Below, piece after piece: positions 53,084-61,556 of a stretch of 64,000 nt of DNA; the first letter of the stretch is position 1, and every line of letters starts with the position of its first letter. The position numbers and the translations under genes were made by a program. Below the pieces are notes generated by a model that was not told the origin of the DNA, ran no database searches, and saw only the letters and a program-made list of their open reading frames with translations. This DNA comes from an uncultured Eubacteriales bacterium (GTDB lineage Bacteria; Bacillota; Clostridia; Peptostreptococcales; Anaerovoracaceae). Location: the NCBI GenBank assembly GCA_902801255.1, contig CADCHO010000002.1:1-64000 (forward strand), given 5' to 3'.

Positions 53084-54595
53084 CTATTTAATTACAGCTT
53101 TTCTTGCGGTTTTGATCGCCTTATCGGCGCAAACCAGTCTGCAAAGATGGCATCCTACGCATTTGCTGCCGATAAGTATTGGCTTGCGCATTTCTTCGTC
53201 AAATTTGATGGCCTGATGGCCGCCGTCCATGCACGATATATAGCATCTGCCGCATCCGCTGCACAGTTCATAATCGAATACCGGGTACAGTATGGTATCT
53301 CTTTCGATGCTGTGATGATCGACTACTGTGCCTGCTGCACCGCCTATGAGATCCTTCACCGATGCTATGCCTTTGCACTTCATATAAATCTCAAGGCCTT
53401 CGATCAGATCATCGATGATCCTGTATCCGTACTGCATTACAGCTGTTGTTATCTGAAGACTTCCGGAACCGAGAAGCAGGAACTCAAGTGCATCGCGCCA
53501 GGTCTCTATTCCGCCCATTCCGCTTATGTGCATGTCGTTGAGCTCGCTGCATCTTGAGAGGTCTGAAATGAATCTGAGAGCTATCGGTTTTACCGCATTG
53601 CCCGAGTATCCGCCTATGATGGATTTGCCGCGGACAGCCGGCTCCGCTACAAGAGTATCGATATCGACACCTGTAATGGAATTTATTGTATTGATGGCTG
53701 CGATACCGTCAGCTCCTCCGCGCTTTGCTGCGAGCGCGATCGGCACCATGTCTGTGATATTCGGCGTGAGTTTTGCAAGGACAGGCAGTTTAGTTCCTTT
53801 CTTGGTAGCTCTTGTGAACCTTTCAACCAGCTCAGCTGACTGGCCTATCGTAACGCCCAGGTCATCAGCTTCCATGTTCGGACATGAGAAGTTGCATTCG
53901 ATCACCGATGCACCGGCTTTTTCACATTTAGCCGCAAGATCAGTCCACTCCTGCTCATTCTGACCCATGATCGAAGCAACGATCACCTTCGTAGGGAATT
54001 CCTGTCTGAGCTTTTCGAAAATCTGCATGTTCTCTTCAACACTGTGGTCGGAAAGCTGCTCTATATTCTTGAATCCGCAGAAAGCGTTTGAATGATGCCT
54101 TATAGCAGAGAACCTTGGAGAAGTCTCGTGCTGAGGAAAGCTGCAGATGGTTTTGAAAGAAGCTCCTGCCCATCCTGCTTCAAAAGCACGTTTACACATG
54201 TCATAAGAGCTTGCAACTACCGACGATGACAGCAGGAAAGGGTTCTCCAGTTTTACTCCGCAGATATCAGTGGACAGATCAACCTGCTCTATCCTGCTTA
54301 CGGGAAGTAAACCGGCATTCTTTTTCACCTGCATCAGAACCTCATGGATTTCAACCGGAAGGCTCCTCTCTTTAAGCACACAGGCCTTTTCGCATGGAGC
54401 ATTGCAGTATGTGCAGTCGCAAATCAGCTTATTGACTGCTCCGATATAATTACTGAAGTACAATGACTTGAGGACATTACCTACATCAGCATGCTGCGGA
54501 CAAGCCTTTGTACAAGGCGGATCAAGGCAGATCATACATTTGCTCACTTCAGATTTATCGAAAGTCGCTACAAATGTTTCAGCGCTGTGTTCCAT
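53084..54595 (-). CDS. preA: PreA-like NAD-dependent dihydropyrimidine dehydrogenase subunit with extra N-terminal Fe-S domain
   Basis: A 503-residue flavoprotein. Residues about 15-85 form a cysteine-rich alpha-helical Fe-S domain (CMICLDPPCTKACP and CDCTYCNAPCEKAC) like that at the start of PreT, GltD and DPYD. A dihydroorotate-dehydrogenase-type FMN barrel follows, with the catalytic cysteine in ECNFSCPN, and the C-terminus has two 4Fe-4S motifs (CSGCGRCYISC, CVGCHLCRLVC). E. coli PreA is about 410 residues and lacks the N-terminal part. No FAD-binding PreT gene is adjacent. GGAGGTG precedes the ATG. Pyrimidine reduction is likely but not proven. Confidence 0.85.
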   Translation of the reverse strand: MEHSAETFVATFDKSEVSKCMICLDPPCTKACPQHADVGNVLKSLYFSNYIGAVNKLICDCTYCNAPCEKACVLKERSLPVEIHEVLMQVKKNAGLLPVSRIEQVDLSTDICGVKLENPFLLSSSVVASSYDMCKRAFEAGWAGASFKTICSFPQHETSPRFSAIRHHSNAFCGFKNIEQLSDHSVEENMQIFEKLRQEFPTKVIVASIMGQNEQEWTDLAAKCEKAGASVIECNFSCPNMEADDLGVTIGQSAELVERFTRATKKGTKLPVLAKLTPNITDMVPIALAAKRGGADGIAAINTINSITGVDIDTLVAEPAVRGKSIIGGYSGNAVKPIALRFISDLSRCSELNDMHISGMGGIETWRDALEFLLLGSGSLQITTAVMQYGYRIIDDLIEGLEIYMKCKGIASVKDLIGGAAGTVVDHHSIERDTILYPVFDYELCSGCGRCYISCMDGGHQAIKFDEEMRKPILIGSKCVGCHLCRLVCADKAIKTARKAVIK

Positions 54596-54693
54596 GGATC
54601 CTTCACCTCCGTGATGACGAACTATAGCATCGTTGTTTATCTACACTATTCATTATAATTAATTGTTACCCCCAAAGTATACTATAAAGACGA

Positions 54694-54723
54694 TTGTTAT
54701 GTAGAAAAAGCGTATGCTATACT
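54694..54723 (+). promoter_or_regulatory. Promoter of the SDR gene
   Basis: TTGTTA (54694-54699) and TATACT (54718-54723) are spaced by 18 bp, with TGC directly before the -10. The start near 54730 leaves a 17-nt leader holding a GGAG site. Confidence 0.65.
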
Positions 54724-54746
54724 CCGAATTAGGATATTGGAGATAA

Positions 54747-55586
54747 ATGGATCGTGAAATACTGATTATGAAGAAGAATCTTTACGGAAAAAAAGTATTT
54801 GTGACCGGAGCCTCGTCGGGTATCGGCCGGGCATGCGCCAGGATGTTCGCGATGAACGGATGCGATGTCACAGGTGTTTCGAGAAATACCGAAGAAAGGA
54901 CTGAGCACTTCACCGGGGGCGGAAGCCTGACTCTCAGAAGGCTGGATGTCACTGATGAAGCCGCGACAAGGAAATTCATTGAAGGTCTTGCGGAGGTGGA
55001 TATAGCGATCCTGTGCGCCGGCATGGGAGTTGCCGGACCTGCGGAAACAGCTCCTTCAGATCTGACCAGAAAGCAGATGGAAGTCAATTACTTCGGCACT
55101 CTCAATGCTGCACAGCCGTGTCTTACGAGGATGAGGGCACGTGGAAACGGACTGCTGATCATAATCGGCTCAATTGCCGGAAGAGTATCCATACCGATGC
55201 AGAGCCAGTACTCCGCGAGCAAGTATGCGCTCGAAGCGTTCACTGATGCAGTCCGCATGGAGATGAAACAGTACGGTGTCAAAGCCTGCATCATTGAGCC
55301 GGGTGACACTAAAACCGGTTTCACTGCCGCCAGGGAGACGCAGGATGCCGGCGGAGCCGGATACGGCAGCACCCTTGAGAAGAGCGTCGCAAAGATGGCT
55401 GCGGATGAACAGAACGGCAGGTCACCTGAAAGCGTGGCAAAGGTAGCGCTCACTCTGGCGGTAAGAAAAAACCCTCCGGCAAGAGTACCGGTAGGGTTGG
55501 ATTACAAGGCACTTATGATGCTGCTTCGCGTGCTGCCCGACAGAAGCAAGGAGTTCATACTCCGCAAGCTTTATCTGCCGAAGTGA
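54747..55586 (+). CDS. SDR family NAD(P)-dependent oxidoreductase
   Basis: A 279-residue short-chain dehydrogenase. The cofactor loop TGASSGIG lies near residue 16, LCAGMG follows the third strand, and the catalytic set is a serine in IIGSIAGRVS plus YSASK. The proline-glycine PGDTKTGF loop after the catalytic region is typical of classical SDRs. The basic residue after the glycine motif hints at NADPH. Substrate unknown. It abuts proC tail-to-tail with no spacer. Confidence 0.9.
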   Translation: MDREILIMKKNLYGKKVFVTGASSGIGRACARMFAMNGCDVTGVSRNTEERTEHFTGGGSLTLRRLDVTDEAATRKFIEGLAEVDIAILCAGMGVAGPAETAPSDLTRKQMEVNYFGTLNAAQPCLTRMRARGNGLLIIIGSIAGRVSIPMQSQYSASKYALEAFTDAVRMEMKQYGVKACIIEPGDTKTGFTAARETQDAGGAGYGSTLEKSVAKMAADEQNGRSPESVAKVALTLAVRKNPPARVPVGLDYKALMMLLRVLPDRSKEFILRKLYLPK

Positions 55587-56393
55587 TCACATACAGTGTT
55601 TTTTCTCCATTATTTTGTCGATTGCGTGTATCAGCGAATACCTGAAACCGGTCTCTTCGAGAGCGCTGATGCCAACGATCGTAGTTCCGCCCGGGGTGCA
55701 GATGGCATCCTTGAGTTCACCCGGATGCTTACCGCTTTCCATCATGTATTTAGCAGTGCCGCTGATCATCTGCGGCACTATTTTATATGCCTGGGCACGG
55801 CTCATGCCGTTTTTTACAAGACCGTCCGCCATGGCCTCAATGAACACATCTACGAAAGCAGGCGCACATCCCGCTCCGGTGCCGCCAAGCGACAGGAGTT
55901 CTGAGCTGAAATACTCGATCTTCGCGATCTGCCCGAACACGCCTTCAAAGAGCTCGAGCTGCTCAGGTGTAAGCGAATGCACGGACTCTGCAACTATGAT
56001 GCCCTCGCCGATAGCGATCGGAGTGTTAGGGACGGTGCTGATATGATTGAATCCTTCGCCGAGATAACTGATGTAACGTTCATAATCGATCCCGGCTGCG
56101 ATTGAGAACATAGGCTTGCCTTTCAGTGCACCGGCCGATGCCTTTACTACACCTTCGACCTGCTGAGGCAGTACGGCTATCACGATGATGTCGCTAGCTG
56201 CCGCGACTGCTTCAGCACTTGCACATGCTTTGATGCCGCGCTTTTCACATGCTGCACGCAGCTTATCCATGTTTCTTGCGCAGGCATAGATGGACGAAGG
56301 CTCCACCACATTTTTGATAAGCAGGCCGTCGCAGATAGCACTTGCCATGCTCCCGAATCCGATAAATCCTACTTTTGCATTCCTGAAATCCAT
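55587..56393 (-). CDS. proC: Pyrroline-5-carboxylate reductase
   Basis: A 268-residue enzyme that reduces pyrroline-5-carboxylate to proline with NAD(P)H. The N-terminal Rossmann motif GFIGFGSMASAI, the VLPQQV segment and the C-terminal GTGAGCAPAFVDVFIEAMADG and DAICTPGGTTIVG blocks are diagnostic. An in-frame ATG 12 bp upstream (56405) sits directly on the ribosome-binding site, so 56393 is chosen, with moderate certainty. It may link to the arginine-to-ornithine genes at 42.7-46 kb, though it is a separate transcript. Confidence 0.95.
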   Translation of the reverse strand: MDFRNAKVGFIGFGSMASAICDGLLIKNVVEPSSIYACARNMDKLRAACEKRGIKACASAEAVAAASDIIVIAVLPQQVEGVVKASAGALKGKPMFSIAAGIDYERYISYLGEGFNHISTVPNTPIAIGEGIIVAESVHSLTPEQLELFEGVFGQIAKIEYFSSELLSLGGTGAGCAPAFVDVFIEAMADGLVKNGMSRAQAYKIVPQMISGTAKYMMESGKHPGELKDAICTPGGTTIVGISALEETGFRYSLIHAIDKIMEKKHCM

Positions 56394-56475
56394 AGTCACC
56401 ACCATCCTTTCCGACAGTATCGTTATTCTATCACGAAAGACACATTGTTTTATATCATTATGGAAGCGATTCGCG

Positions 56476-56525
56476 TGCTATAATGGTTTCATAGATTGTA
56501 GCGGCTTTGCCGTAAGGATGAAACC
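56476..56525 (+). promoter_or_regulatory. Extended -10 promoter flanked by an inverted repeat (VOC gene)
   Basis: TGCTATAAT (56476-56484) is an extended -10. GGTTTCAT (56485-56492) and ATGAAACC (56518-56525) form a perfect 8-bp inverted repeat whose centres lie 33 bp apart, about three helical turns, enclosing a small CGGC/GCCG hairpin. This could be an operator pair. Confidence 0.5.
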
Positions 56526-56546
56526 ATTGATCTCCGGAGGAGCAGC

Positions 56547-56909
56547 ATGAGATTAAAAAACTTTCTTATAGTCGTAAAAGACATAGAAAAGTCGAAGCAG
56601 TTCTATCATGATCTGTTCGGATTTGAAGTGCTGGTCGATTTTGACGGCAACATTATACTCTCAGACGGGCTGGTCCTGCAGGAAGAGAAGTACTGGAAAG
56701 AGTTTCTGCAGAGGGATGTTATACCTGAGAACAATTCCAGCGAGCTTTACTTTGAGGAAAGCGATATTGAGGCCTTCGTCGAAAAGCTGGAGCGCCTGTA
56801 TCCGGACACAAAATTTGTCAACAGGCTGATGACGCATTCCTGGGGACAGACAGTAGTCAGGTTCTATGATCCGGACGGCAACCTGATTGAAGTAGGCACA
56901 CCAGTTTAA
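56547..56909 (+). CDS. VOC (glyoxalase/bleomycin-resistance) family protein
   Basis: A 120-residue protein with the paired beta-alpha-beta-beta-beta layout of the vicinal oxygen chelate fold: DIEKSKQFYHDLFGFEVL in the first module and VRFYDPDGNLIEVG in the second. Members act as glyoxalases, dioxygenases or drug-binding resistance proteins; a single-domain protein like this usually dimerises. The ligand is unknown. CGGAGGAG precedes the ATG. Confidence 0.9.
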   Translation: MRLKNFLIVVKDIEKSKQFYHDLFGFEVLVDFDGNIILSDGLVLQEEKYWKEFLQRDVIPENNSSELYFEESDIEAFVEKLERLYPDTKFVNRLMTHSWGQTVVRFYDPDGNLIEVGTPV

Positions 56910-56923
56910 AGGGAGACAGAGTA

Positions 56924-57217
56924 ATGGCTGACGGCAAGTGGGTAATGACAGAAGATGACGCGAAAAGAGTCGATCTTACACACAGCGGCTCCGGACTGCA
57001 GAACATGAGGGAACTGCCTAACTACGGCCTGCACAGGGCTGTGGATGACCGCGGAGGCGATGCTGATGCGAAATGCTCCTTCTGCGGGTCTGAGGACCTT
57101 CAGACGGGCTTCGGCGGATTCGGAGAAGGATTCGAATATAAATCTTTCAAATGCAGATCATGCGGTGGCACGACCGACTTCGTATATAAGGATGAGATAG
57201 GAAAATACTTCAAGTAA
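56924..57217 (+). CDS. Small zinc-ribbon-like protein of unknown function
   Basis: A 97-residue protein I do not recognise. The N-terminal half is polar; the second half has two CxxC pairs (CSFC at about 51-54 and CRSC near 77-80) separated by a Gly/Phe-rich loop, the pattern of a zinc ribbon. There is no signal peptide or membrane helix. It lies 14 bp after the VOC gene and 5 bp before trmL, so all three share a transcript. A role as an adaptor or nucleic-acid-binding protein is possible. Confidence 0.75.
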   Translation: MADGKWVMTEDDAKRVDLTHSGSGLQNMRELPNYGLHRAVDDRGGDADAKCSFCGSEDLQTGFGGFGEGFEYKSFKCRSCGGTTDFVYKDEIGKYFK

Positions 57218-57222
57218 TATAA

Positions 57223-57693
57223 ATGGCAATACACATCGTATTAGTAGAACCTGAAATACCGCCTAACACCGGCAATATCGCCAGAACGGCCGCCGCGACG
57301 GACAGCGTACTGCATCTGGTGAAACCACTTGGCTTCAGCCTCGACGAAAAGAGTCTGAGGCGCGCCGGCCTTGATTACTGGCCGTATGTAAAACTGGAAG
57401 TGCACGAAAGCCTGGAAGAGTTCCTTAAGAAGTACACGGGACGCAGAATGTGGCTCTCGACTACAAAGGGTGAAAAGCTGTACACTGAAGCTGACTTCAG
57501 GGATGAGGACATGATACTGTTCGGACGCGAGACAGCCGGCCTTCCAAAGGACTTCATCGAAGCAAATAAAGAGTGGGCGATCCGCATACCGATGAGCAGC
57601 GATACACGCCTCAGATCGTTCAACCTGTCAAACGCCGCAAACATAGTACTGTTTGAGGCGCTGAGGCAGCTGGATTTTCCGGGGCTTGAATAA
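57223..57693 (+). CDS. trmL: tRNA (cytidine(34)-2'-O)-methyltransferase
   Basis: A 156-residue SPOUT-class methyltransferase that methylates the wobble ribose of certain leucine tRNAs. The first motif PEIPPNTGNIARTAAAT, the knot segments FGRETAGLP and IPMSSDTRLRSFNLSNAANI are diagnostic of TrmL/YibK. Length is typical of the minimal form. A 48-residue membrane-protein gene follows. Confidence 0.96.
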   Translation: MAIHIVLVEPEIPPNTGNIARTAAATDSVLHLVKPLGFSLDEKSLRRAGLDYWPYVKLEVHESLEEFLKKYTGRRMWLSTTKGEKLYTEADFRDEDMILFGRETAGLPKDFIEANKEWAIRIPMSSDTRLRSFNLSNAANIVLFEALRQLDFPGLE

Positions 57694-57719
57694 AACAAAA
57701 GAAACAGGGAGGAAAAGTC

Positions 57720-57866
57720 ATGAAGAAGTTTAACGCAGATTATTTTCAGGATTGGGATTATAAAAAGCATGCGAGATTTTGTACAGCACTGTATCTTGCG
57801 CTGTATGCTTTTGATATGACATTTTCATATTTCGTAATTAAAAAGGTAATGAAGAAGGCGCTGTAA
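57720..57866 (+). CDS. 48-residue single-pass membrane protein
   Basis: A short open frame (MKKFNADYFQDWDYKKHARF, then a hydrophobic CTALYLALYAFDMTFSYFVI segment, then a basic KKVMKKAL tail) follows trmL. It has an excellent GGGAGG ribosome-binding site 8 bp upstream, and its TAA overlaps the next ATG (TAATG), strong signs of real translation. The layout suggests one membrane helix with positive flanks. I do not recognise the family and no function is proposed. Confidence 0.7.
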   Translation: MKKFNADYFQDWDYKKHARFCTALYLALYAFDMTFSYFVIKKVMKKAL

Positions 57867-58306
57867 TGAATAGACCGGATAAAGCAGAAGAACTGTTCAG
57901 AAAAGGGTATAATTGCAGTCAGTCGGTGTTCGCGGCATTTGCGGATGAGCTGGGTATGTCTGCTGAAGAGGCGGCAAAAATAGCCAGCCCTTTCGGTGCC
58001 GGATTCGGCAAGCTGAGAGAAGTATGCGGTGCTGTGAGCGGCATGACACTTGCAGCAGGGTATCTGAAGGGATATGATGACCCTGCAGATTACGAGGGCA
58101 AGAAGGCACTGTATGCACTCATTCAGAAGATGTGCGCGGAGTTTAAGGAACGTGAGGGCACGATCATATGCAGAGATCTGCTTGGCCTGAAAGAAGGCGA
58201 AGACCCGGCAGAACCTTCAGTACGTACTGAGGAATATTATCAGAGCAGGCCGTGTATCGGAGCCTGCAGAGCTGCAGCTGAAATCGCTGAAAAATACCTG
58301 CTGTAA
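57866..58306 (+). CDS. C-GCAxxG-C-C family redox protein
   Basis: A 146-residue protein of the C_GCAxxG_C_C (DVU1555-like) family, named for its cysteine pattern, which is visible here: YNCSQSV, the VCGAVSGM motif, a cysteine near TIICRDLL and the closing CIGACRAAAE. These proteins are common in anaerobes and probably bind a metal or haem-like cofactor; the role is not settled. The start overlaps the stop of the small membrane protein. Confidence 0.85.
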   Translation: MNRPDKAEELFRKGYNCSQSVFAAFADELGMSAEEAAKIASPFGAGFGKLREVCGAVSGMTLAAGYLKGYDDPADYEGKKALYALIQKMCAEFKEREGTIICRDLLGLKEGEDPAEPSVRTEEYYQSRPCIGACRAAAEIAEKYLL

Positions 58307-58358
58307 CAGCAAAAAGCATACGGGATAATGGGTTTGGAAAACACAAGAGGATAAACTA

Positions 58359-58946
58359 ATGGCAACAGAAGAACAGACAAAGACATTAGAATATGTAGAC
58401 GGATATACTGACGAGATCACCGATGAGCTGACAGAAGACGGCGGAACGGCGGAAGCGAAAGTACCGGAAAAAGAGATCAAGTATGATGTCGATCTTGAGA
58501 ACAATGAGAACAACATCGAATTTGAAGTCGAGACCGAGCCTGCACCGGAGCCGCAGCCACAGCCTTACGAGGAGACCGTAACCGAAGAAGTCACCGAGGA
58601 GGTCACTTATGGACCAAGCTATAACAGGGGCTATGGTTACGACCGCGGCTATGGCTATAACCGTGGCTATGATTATAACCGCGGGTATAACCGCAGAAGG
58701 ACTGCTTACAGAAAGTGCAACAAGCATATTTTCACCTGGATATTCAATTTTGTTCTGGGAATGTATGGTGTCGACAGGTTCGCGCGCGGTCAGATAGGTC
58801 TTGGCCTGCTCAAGATGATGACGTTCGGAGGCTTCGGTCTGTGGTACATGGCCGACCTGATAGTAGCGATACTGGAGTCGTACATCGGACCTTACCGCAA
58901 TCAGGACGACCTGGAATTTGACCAGTTTGGAAGATACACCTATTAG
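58359..58946 (+). CDS. TM2-domain membrane protein with acidic head and NRGYGY repeats
   Basis: A 195-residue protein. Residues 1-85 are strongly acidic, followed by a tyrosine/glycine/arginine region with several NRGY/DRGY repeats (about 88-112). The C-terminal part contains a TM2 domain: two membrane helices around FNFVLGMYGVDRFARGQIGLGLLK and FGGFGLWYMADLIVAI, with the acidic residue between them typical of the family. The repeats may be a flexible phase-separating or wall-binding segment; this is conjecture. Function unknown. Confidence 0.82.
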   Translation: MATEEQTKTLEYVDGYTDEITDELTEDGGTAEAKVPEKEIKYDVDLENNENNIEFEVETEPAPEPQPQPYEETVTEEVTEEVTYGPSYNRGYGYDRGYGYNRGYDYNRGYNRRRTAYRKCNKHIFTWIFNFVLGMYGVDRFARGQIGLGLLKMMTFGGFGLWYMADLIVAILESYIGPYRNQDDLEFDQFGRYTY

Positions 58947-58962
58947 AAAGGGGACAGAGATA

Positions 58963-59529
58963 ATGCTTACACTTGAAAGAGCAAAGGAACTTAATGATGC
59001 AGTGGTGACTGAGGATCACCTCAGACTTCATGCGCTTAACGTCATGGCAGCTATGGGAGCCATGGCAGAGCATTTTGGCGAAGACAAAGAACACTGGATG
59101 GCTGTCGGATATCTGCACGATTATGACTACGAACAGTATCCGGATGAGCATCTTCTGCACACGGAACAGCCGCTTCTCGATGCGGGTGTCGACCCTGATG
59201 ACGTACGTGCGATCCTTGCGCACGGCTACGGCCTGATCAATGATGTGGAGCCGCTCACCAACATGGAAAAGTCGCTCTATACAGTCGATGAACTGACCGG
59301 GATAATCCAGGCTTATGCCATCCTCAGAGGAGAGGGCATCATCGGCATGCAGACGAAGGGCTTCATGAAGAGATTCAAGGATAAGAGATTCGCCGCCAAG
59401 TGCGACCGTGAACTGATAAAAGACGGCTGCGCGCGTCTGGGAATGGAACTCCGCGATGTGGCAGAGATCTGCATCAGAGGTATGGAGGAACACGCAGAAG
59501 AACTGGGTCTGCTTGGGAAAGAAGAGTAA
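58963..59529 (+). CDS. HD-domain hydrolase
   Basis: A 188-residue HD-superfamily protein. Metal ligands are visible as an early histidine in LRLHALNVM and the paired HD of GYLHDYDYE, with a third histidine in AILAHGYG. It resembles small predicted phosphohydrolases that act on nucleotides or phosphorylated metabolites. The open frame begins earlier (58918) within the TM2 gene, but GAAAGGGG precedes the ATG at 58963. The stop is 1 bp before the exchanger gene. Confidence 0.88.
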   Translation: MLTLERAKELNDAVVTEDHLRLHALNVMAAMGAMAEHFGEDKEHWMAVGYLHDYDYEQYPDEHLLHTEQPLLDAGVDPDDVRAILAHGYGLINDVEPLTNMEKSLYTVDELTGIIQAYAILRGEGIIGMQTKGFMKRFKDKRFAAKCDRELIKDGCARLGMELRDVAEICIRGMEEHAEELGLLGKEE

Positions 59530-59530
59530 T

Positions 59531-60577
59531 ATGAAATACCTTAACATTCTGCTGGTTTTCATACCGATTACGATATACGGAGAAATAGCCGGTTTCTCGG
59601 ATACCATGCTTTTCATTTTCAGTGCGCTCGCAATCATTCCTCTTGCAGGAGTGATGGGCAAAAGCACTGATGACATCGCCTGCTTCTGCGGGCAGAAGAT
59701 AGGCGGGCTGCTGAACGCTACATTCGGCAATGCCACCGAGCTCATAATCGCCTTCGTAGCCATGAAAGAAGGCCTGTTTGATGTAGTAAAAGCATCGCTT
59801 GCAGGTTCCGTGATCGGAAACATCCTGCTGGTACTCGGAATGTCGATGCTGGCGGGAGGAATCAAGCATAAGATACAAAGATTCAATATCCACTCGATCA
59901 ATATAACCTCCAGCATGCTTCTGTTTTCAGTGCTGGGCCTCGGCATACCGGCGATCTTCACGCATGCACTGCCTGAGTCCAGCCTCACAACGGAATATGA
60001 AGGATTCAGTGTTATCGTCGCACTTCTGATGCTGCTGGTGTATGTGATGCAGTTCGTGTTCACCTTTGTGACGCACCGCGCGCTCTATGAGGAGTCGGTG
60101 CCGGGTGAAGAGGAAAGCCATGATGCGAACCTTCCTCGCGCAATTGTGCTGCTGATCGCTTCTACTGTTGCCATAGCTATCATTTCTGAGATCTTTGTCG
60201 GTACTGTAGAGCCGATGGCAGAAAGTGCCGGTCTTCACAAGGCATTCGTAGGAATCATTCTGGTGCCTATAATAGGTAATGCTGCGGAGCACTCGTCCGC
60301 GATAATCATGGCGATGAAGGATAAGATGAACGCCGCGATCGAGATCGCGCTTGGTTCGAGCCTGCAGATCATCCTGTTCGTGTTGCCTGTACTTACGCTG
60401 CTGAGCCTGTTCTTTACGCCGATGAGTATAGTCTTCACGCCGTTCGAACTGGTTGCGGTAACAGGTTCCGTGCTGATAGCAAACCGTGTTGCGTCAGACG
60501 GCGAGTCAAACTGGCTTGAAGGCCTTCAGCTGGTAACCGTTTACATCATGATAGGCGCTGCATTCTTCTTTGTATAA
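59531..60577 (+). CDS. cax: Calcium/proton exchanger
   Basis: A 348-residue CAX-type cation antiporter with eleven predicted helices in two inverted halves. The duplicated alpha motifs with the transport glutamates are GNATELIIAFVA and GNAAEHSSAIIMA. It would expel Ca2+ in exchange for H+, complementing the ATP-driven Ca2+ pump at 490. The frame opens upstream at 59456 inside the HD gene, but the ATG at 59531 gives the normal family N-terminus and follows the HD stop directly. Confidence 0.93.
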   Translation: MKYLNILLVFIPITIYGEIAGFSDTMLFIFSALAIIPLAGVMGKSTDDIACFCGQKIGGLLNATFGNATELIIAFVAMKEGLFDVVKASLAGSVIGNILLVLGMSMLAGGIKHKIQRFNIHSINITSSMLLFSVLGLGIPAIFTHALPESSLTTEYEGFSVIVALLMLLVYVMQFVFTFVTHRALYEESVPGEEESHDANLPRAIVLLIASTVAIAIISEIFVGTVEPMAESAGLHKAFVGIILVPIIGNAAEHSSAIIMAMKDKMNAAIEIALGSSLQIILFVLPVLTLLSLFFTPMSIVFTPFELVAVTGSVLIANRVASDGESNWLEGLQLVTVYIMIGAAFFFV

Positions 60578-60586
60578 GGGAACGAT

Positions 60587-61519
60587 ATGAGCAGATATGA
60601 CATAGTTTTCATAGGAACAGCCATACTTGATACAGTGATCAAGGGTTTTGACCCAAAGCCTGTTTCAGTGGCAGGATACAGAGCGGAAAGCGGATCCATA
60701 AATGCCGGAGGAGAAGGCGTCAATGGGTCCATCGCCTCGGCAAAGCTCGGCATGAAAAGCGCCCTGCTGTGTTTCCTGGGGAATGATCAGGCAGGTGATC
60801 TTATTGAGGTGGAGCTTGAGAAAAACGGAGTGGACACAAGCTGTATAGTCCGCACCTCCCAGAATCCTACTCCGGTCACAACTATCTTTGTGGCCGAAGA
60901 CGGGAACCGAAAATCTATAACAAACAACGCTCATAAATATAACTTTCATCCTGAGCAGTATACGGACAGGTTTACGGACACGAAGGCAGTCGTTATTGGT
61001 TCGCTGTTCAGAGCGCCTTTCAACGACCCGGATGTTATAAGAGCGGTCGTTTCGGAAGCGCATTCAAGAGGGATACAGGTATTTGCGGATACTAAGATCC
61101 CGAATTTCAGAAAACTCACACTGGACGAAATAGCGGATTCGCTTTCGATGATAGATTACATAACTCCGAATGAGGACGAAGCCAGATTCTTCACCGGTGA
61201 AGAGGAGCCTGAAAAGATGGCCAGGGTCTTCCTCGAAAAAGGAGTTAAGAATGTGGTCTTAAAACTCGGCGGCAAGGGATGCCTCCTGATGAACAACGAT
61301 GAGACCATATTCATGCCTGCGCACAGTATCAATGTGGTCGACGCCACCGGCGCCGGTGACAACTTTATGGCCGGATTCGTTTCTGAGCTCATACGCGGAA
61401 GTGATGTGCGGGATGCGCTGGCTTTCGCAAATGCGTGCGGAGCGATCTGCACTACGGCTGTTGGTACAGGAACAGCATTGCAAAACAGAGAACAGGTGCT
61501 GAAAATGCTCAGTACCTAA
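60587..61519 (+). CDS. PfkB family carbohydrate (ribokinase-like) kinase
   Basis: A 310-residue ribokinase-type sugar kinase. The N-terminal GG region is NAGGEGVNGSIASAKLG, and the catalytic base lies in the signature DATGAGDNFMAGFV near the C-terminus. The substrate could be ribose, fructose or a nucleoside and is not predictable. AGGGAACG lies upstream of the ATG. It follows the exchanger by 9 bp. Confidence 0.92.
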   Translation: MSRYDIVFIGTAILDTVIKGFDPKPVSVAGYRAESGSINAGGEGVNGSIASAKLGMKSALLCFLGNDQAGDLIEVELEKNGVDTSCIVRTSQNPTPVTTIFVAEDGNRKSITNNAHKYNFHPEQYTDRFTDTKAVVIGSLFRAPFNDPDVIRAVVSEAHSRGIQVFADTKIPNFRKLTLDEIADSLSMIDYITPNEDEARFFTGEEEPEKMARVFLEKGVKNVVLKLGGKGCLLMNNDETIFMPAHSINVVDATGAGDNFMAGFVSELIRGSDVRDALAFANACGAICTTAVGTGTALQNREQVLKMLST

Positions 61520-61556
61520 TAATAAATCAAAAAATAAACCAAAAGGGGCAGAGAAA

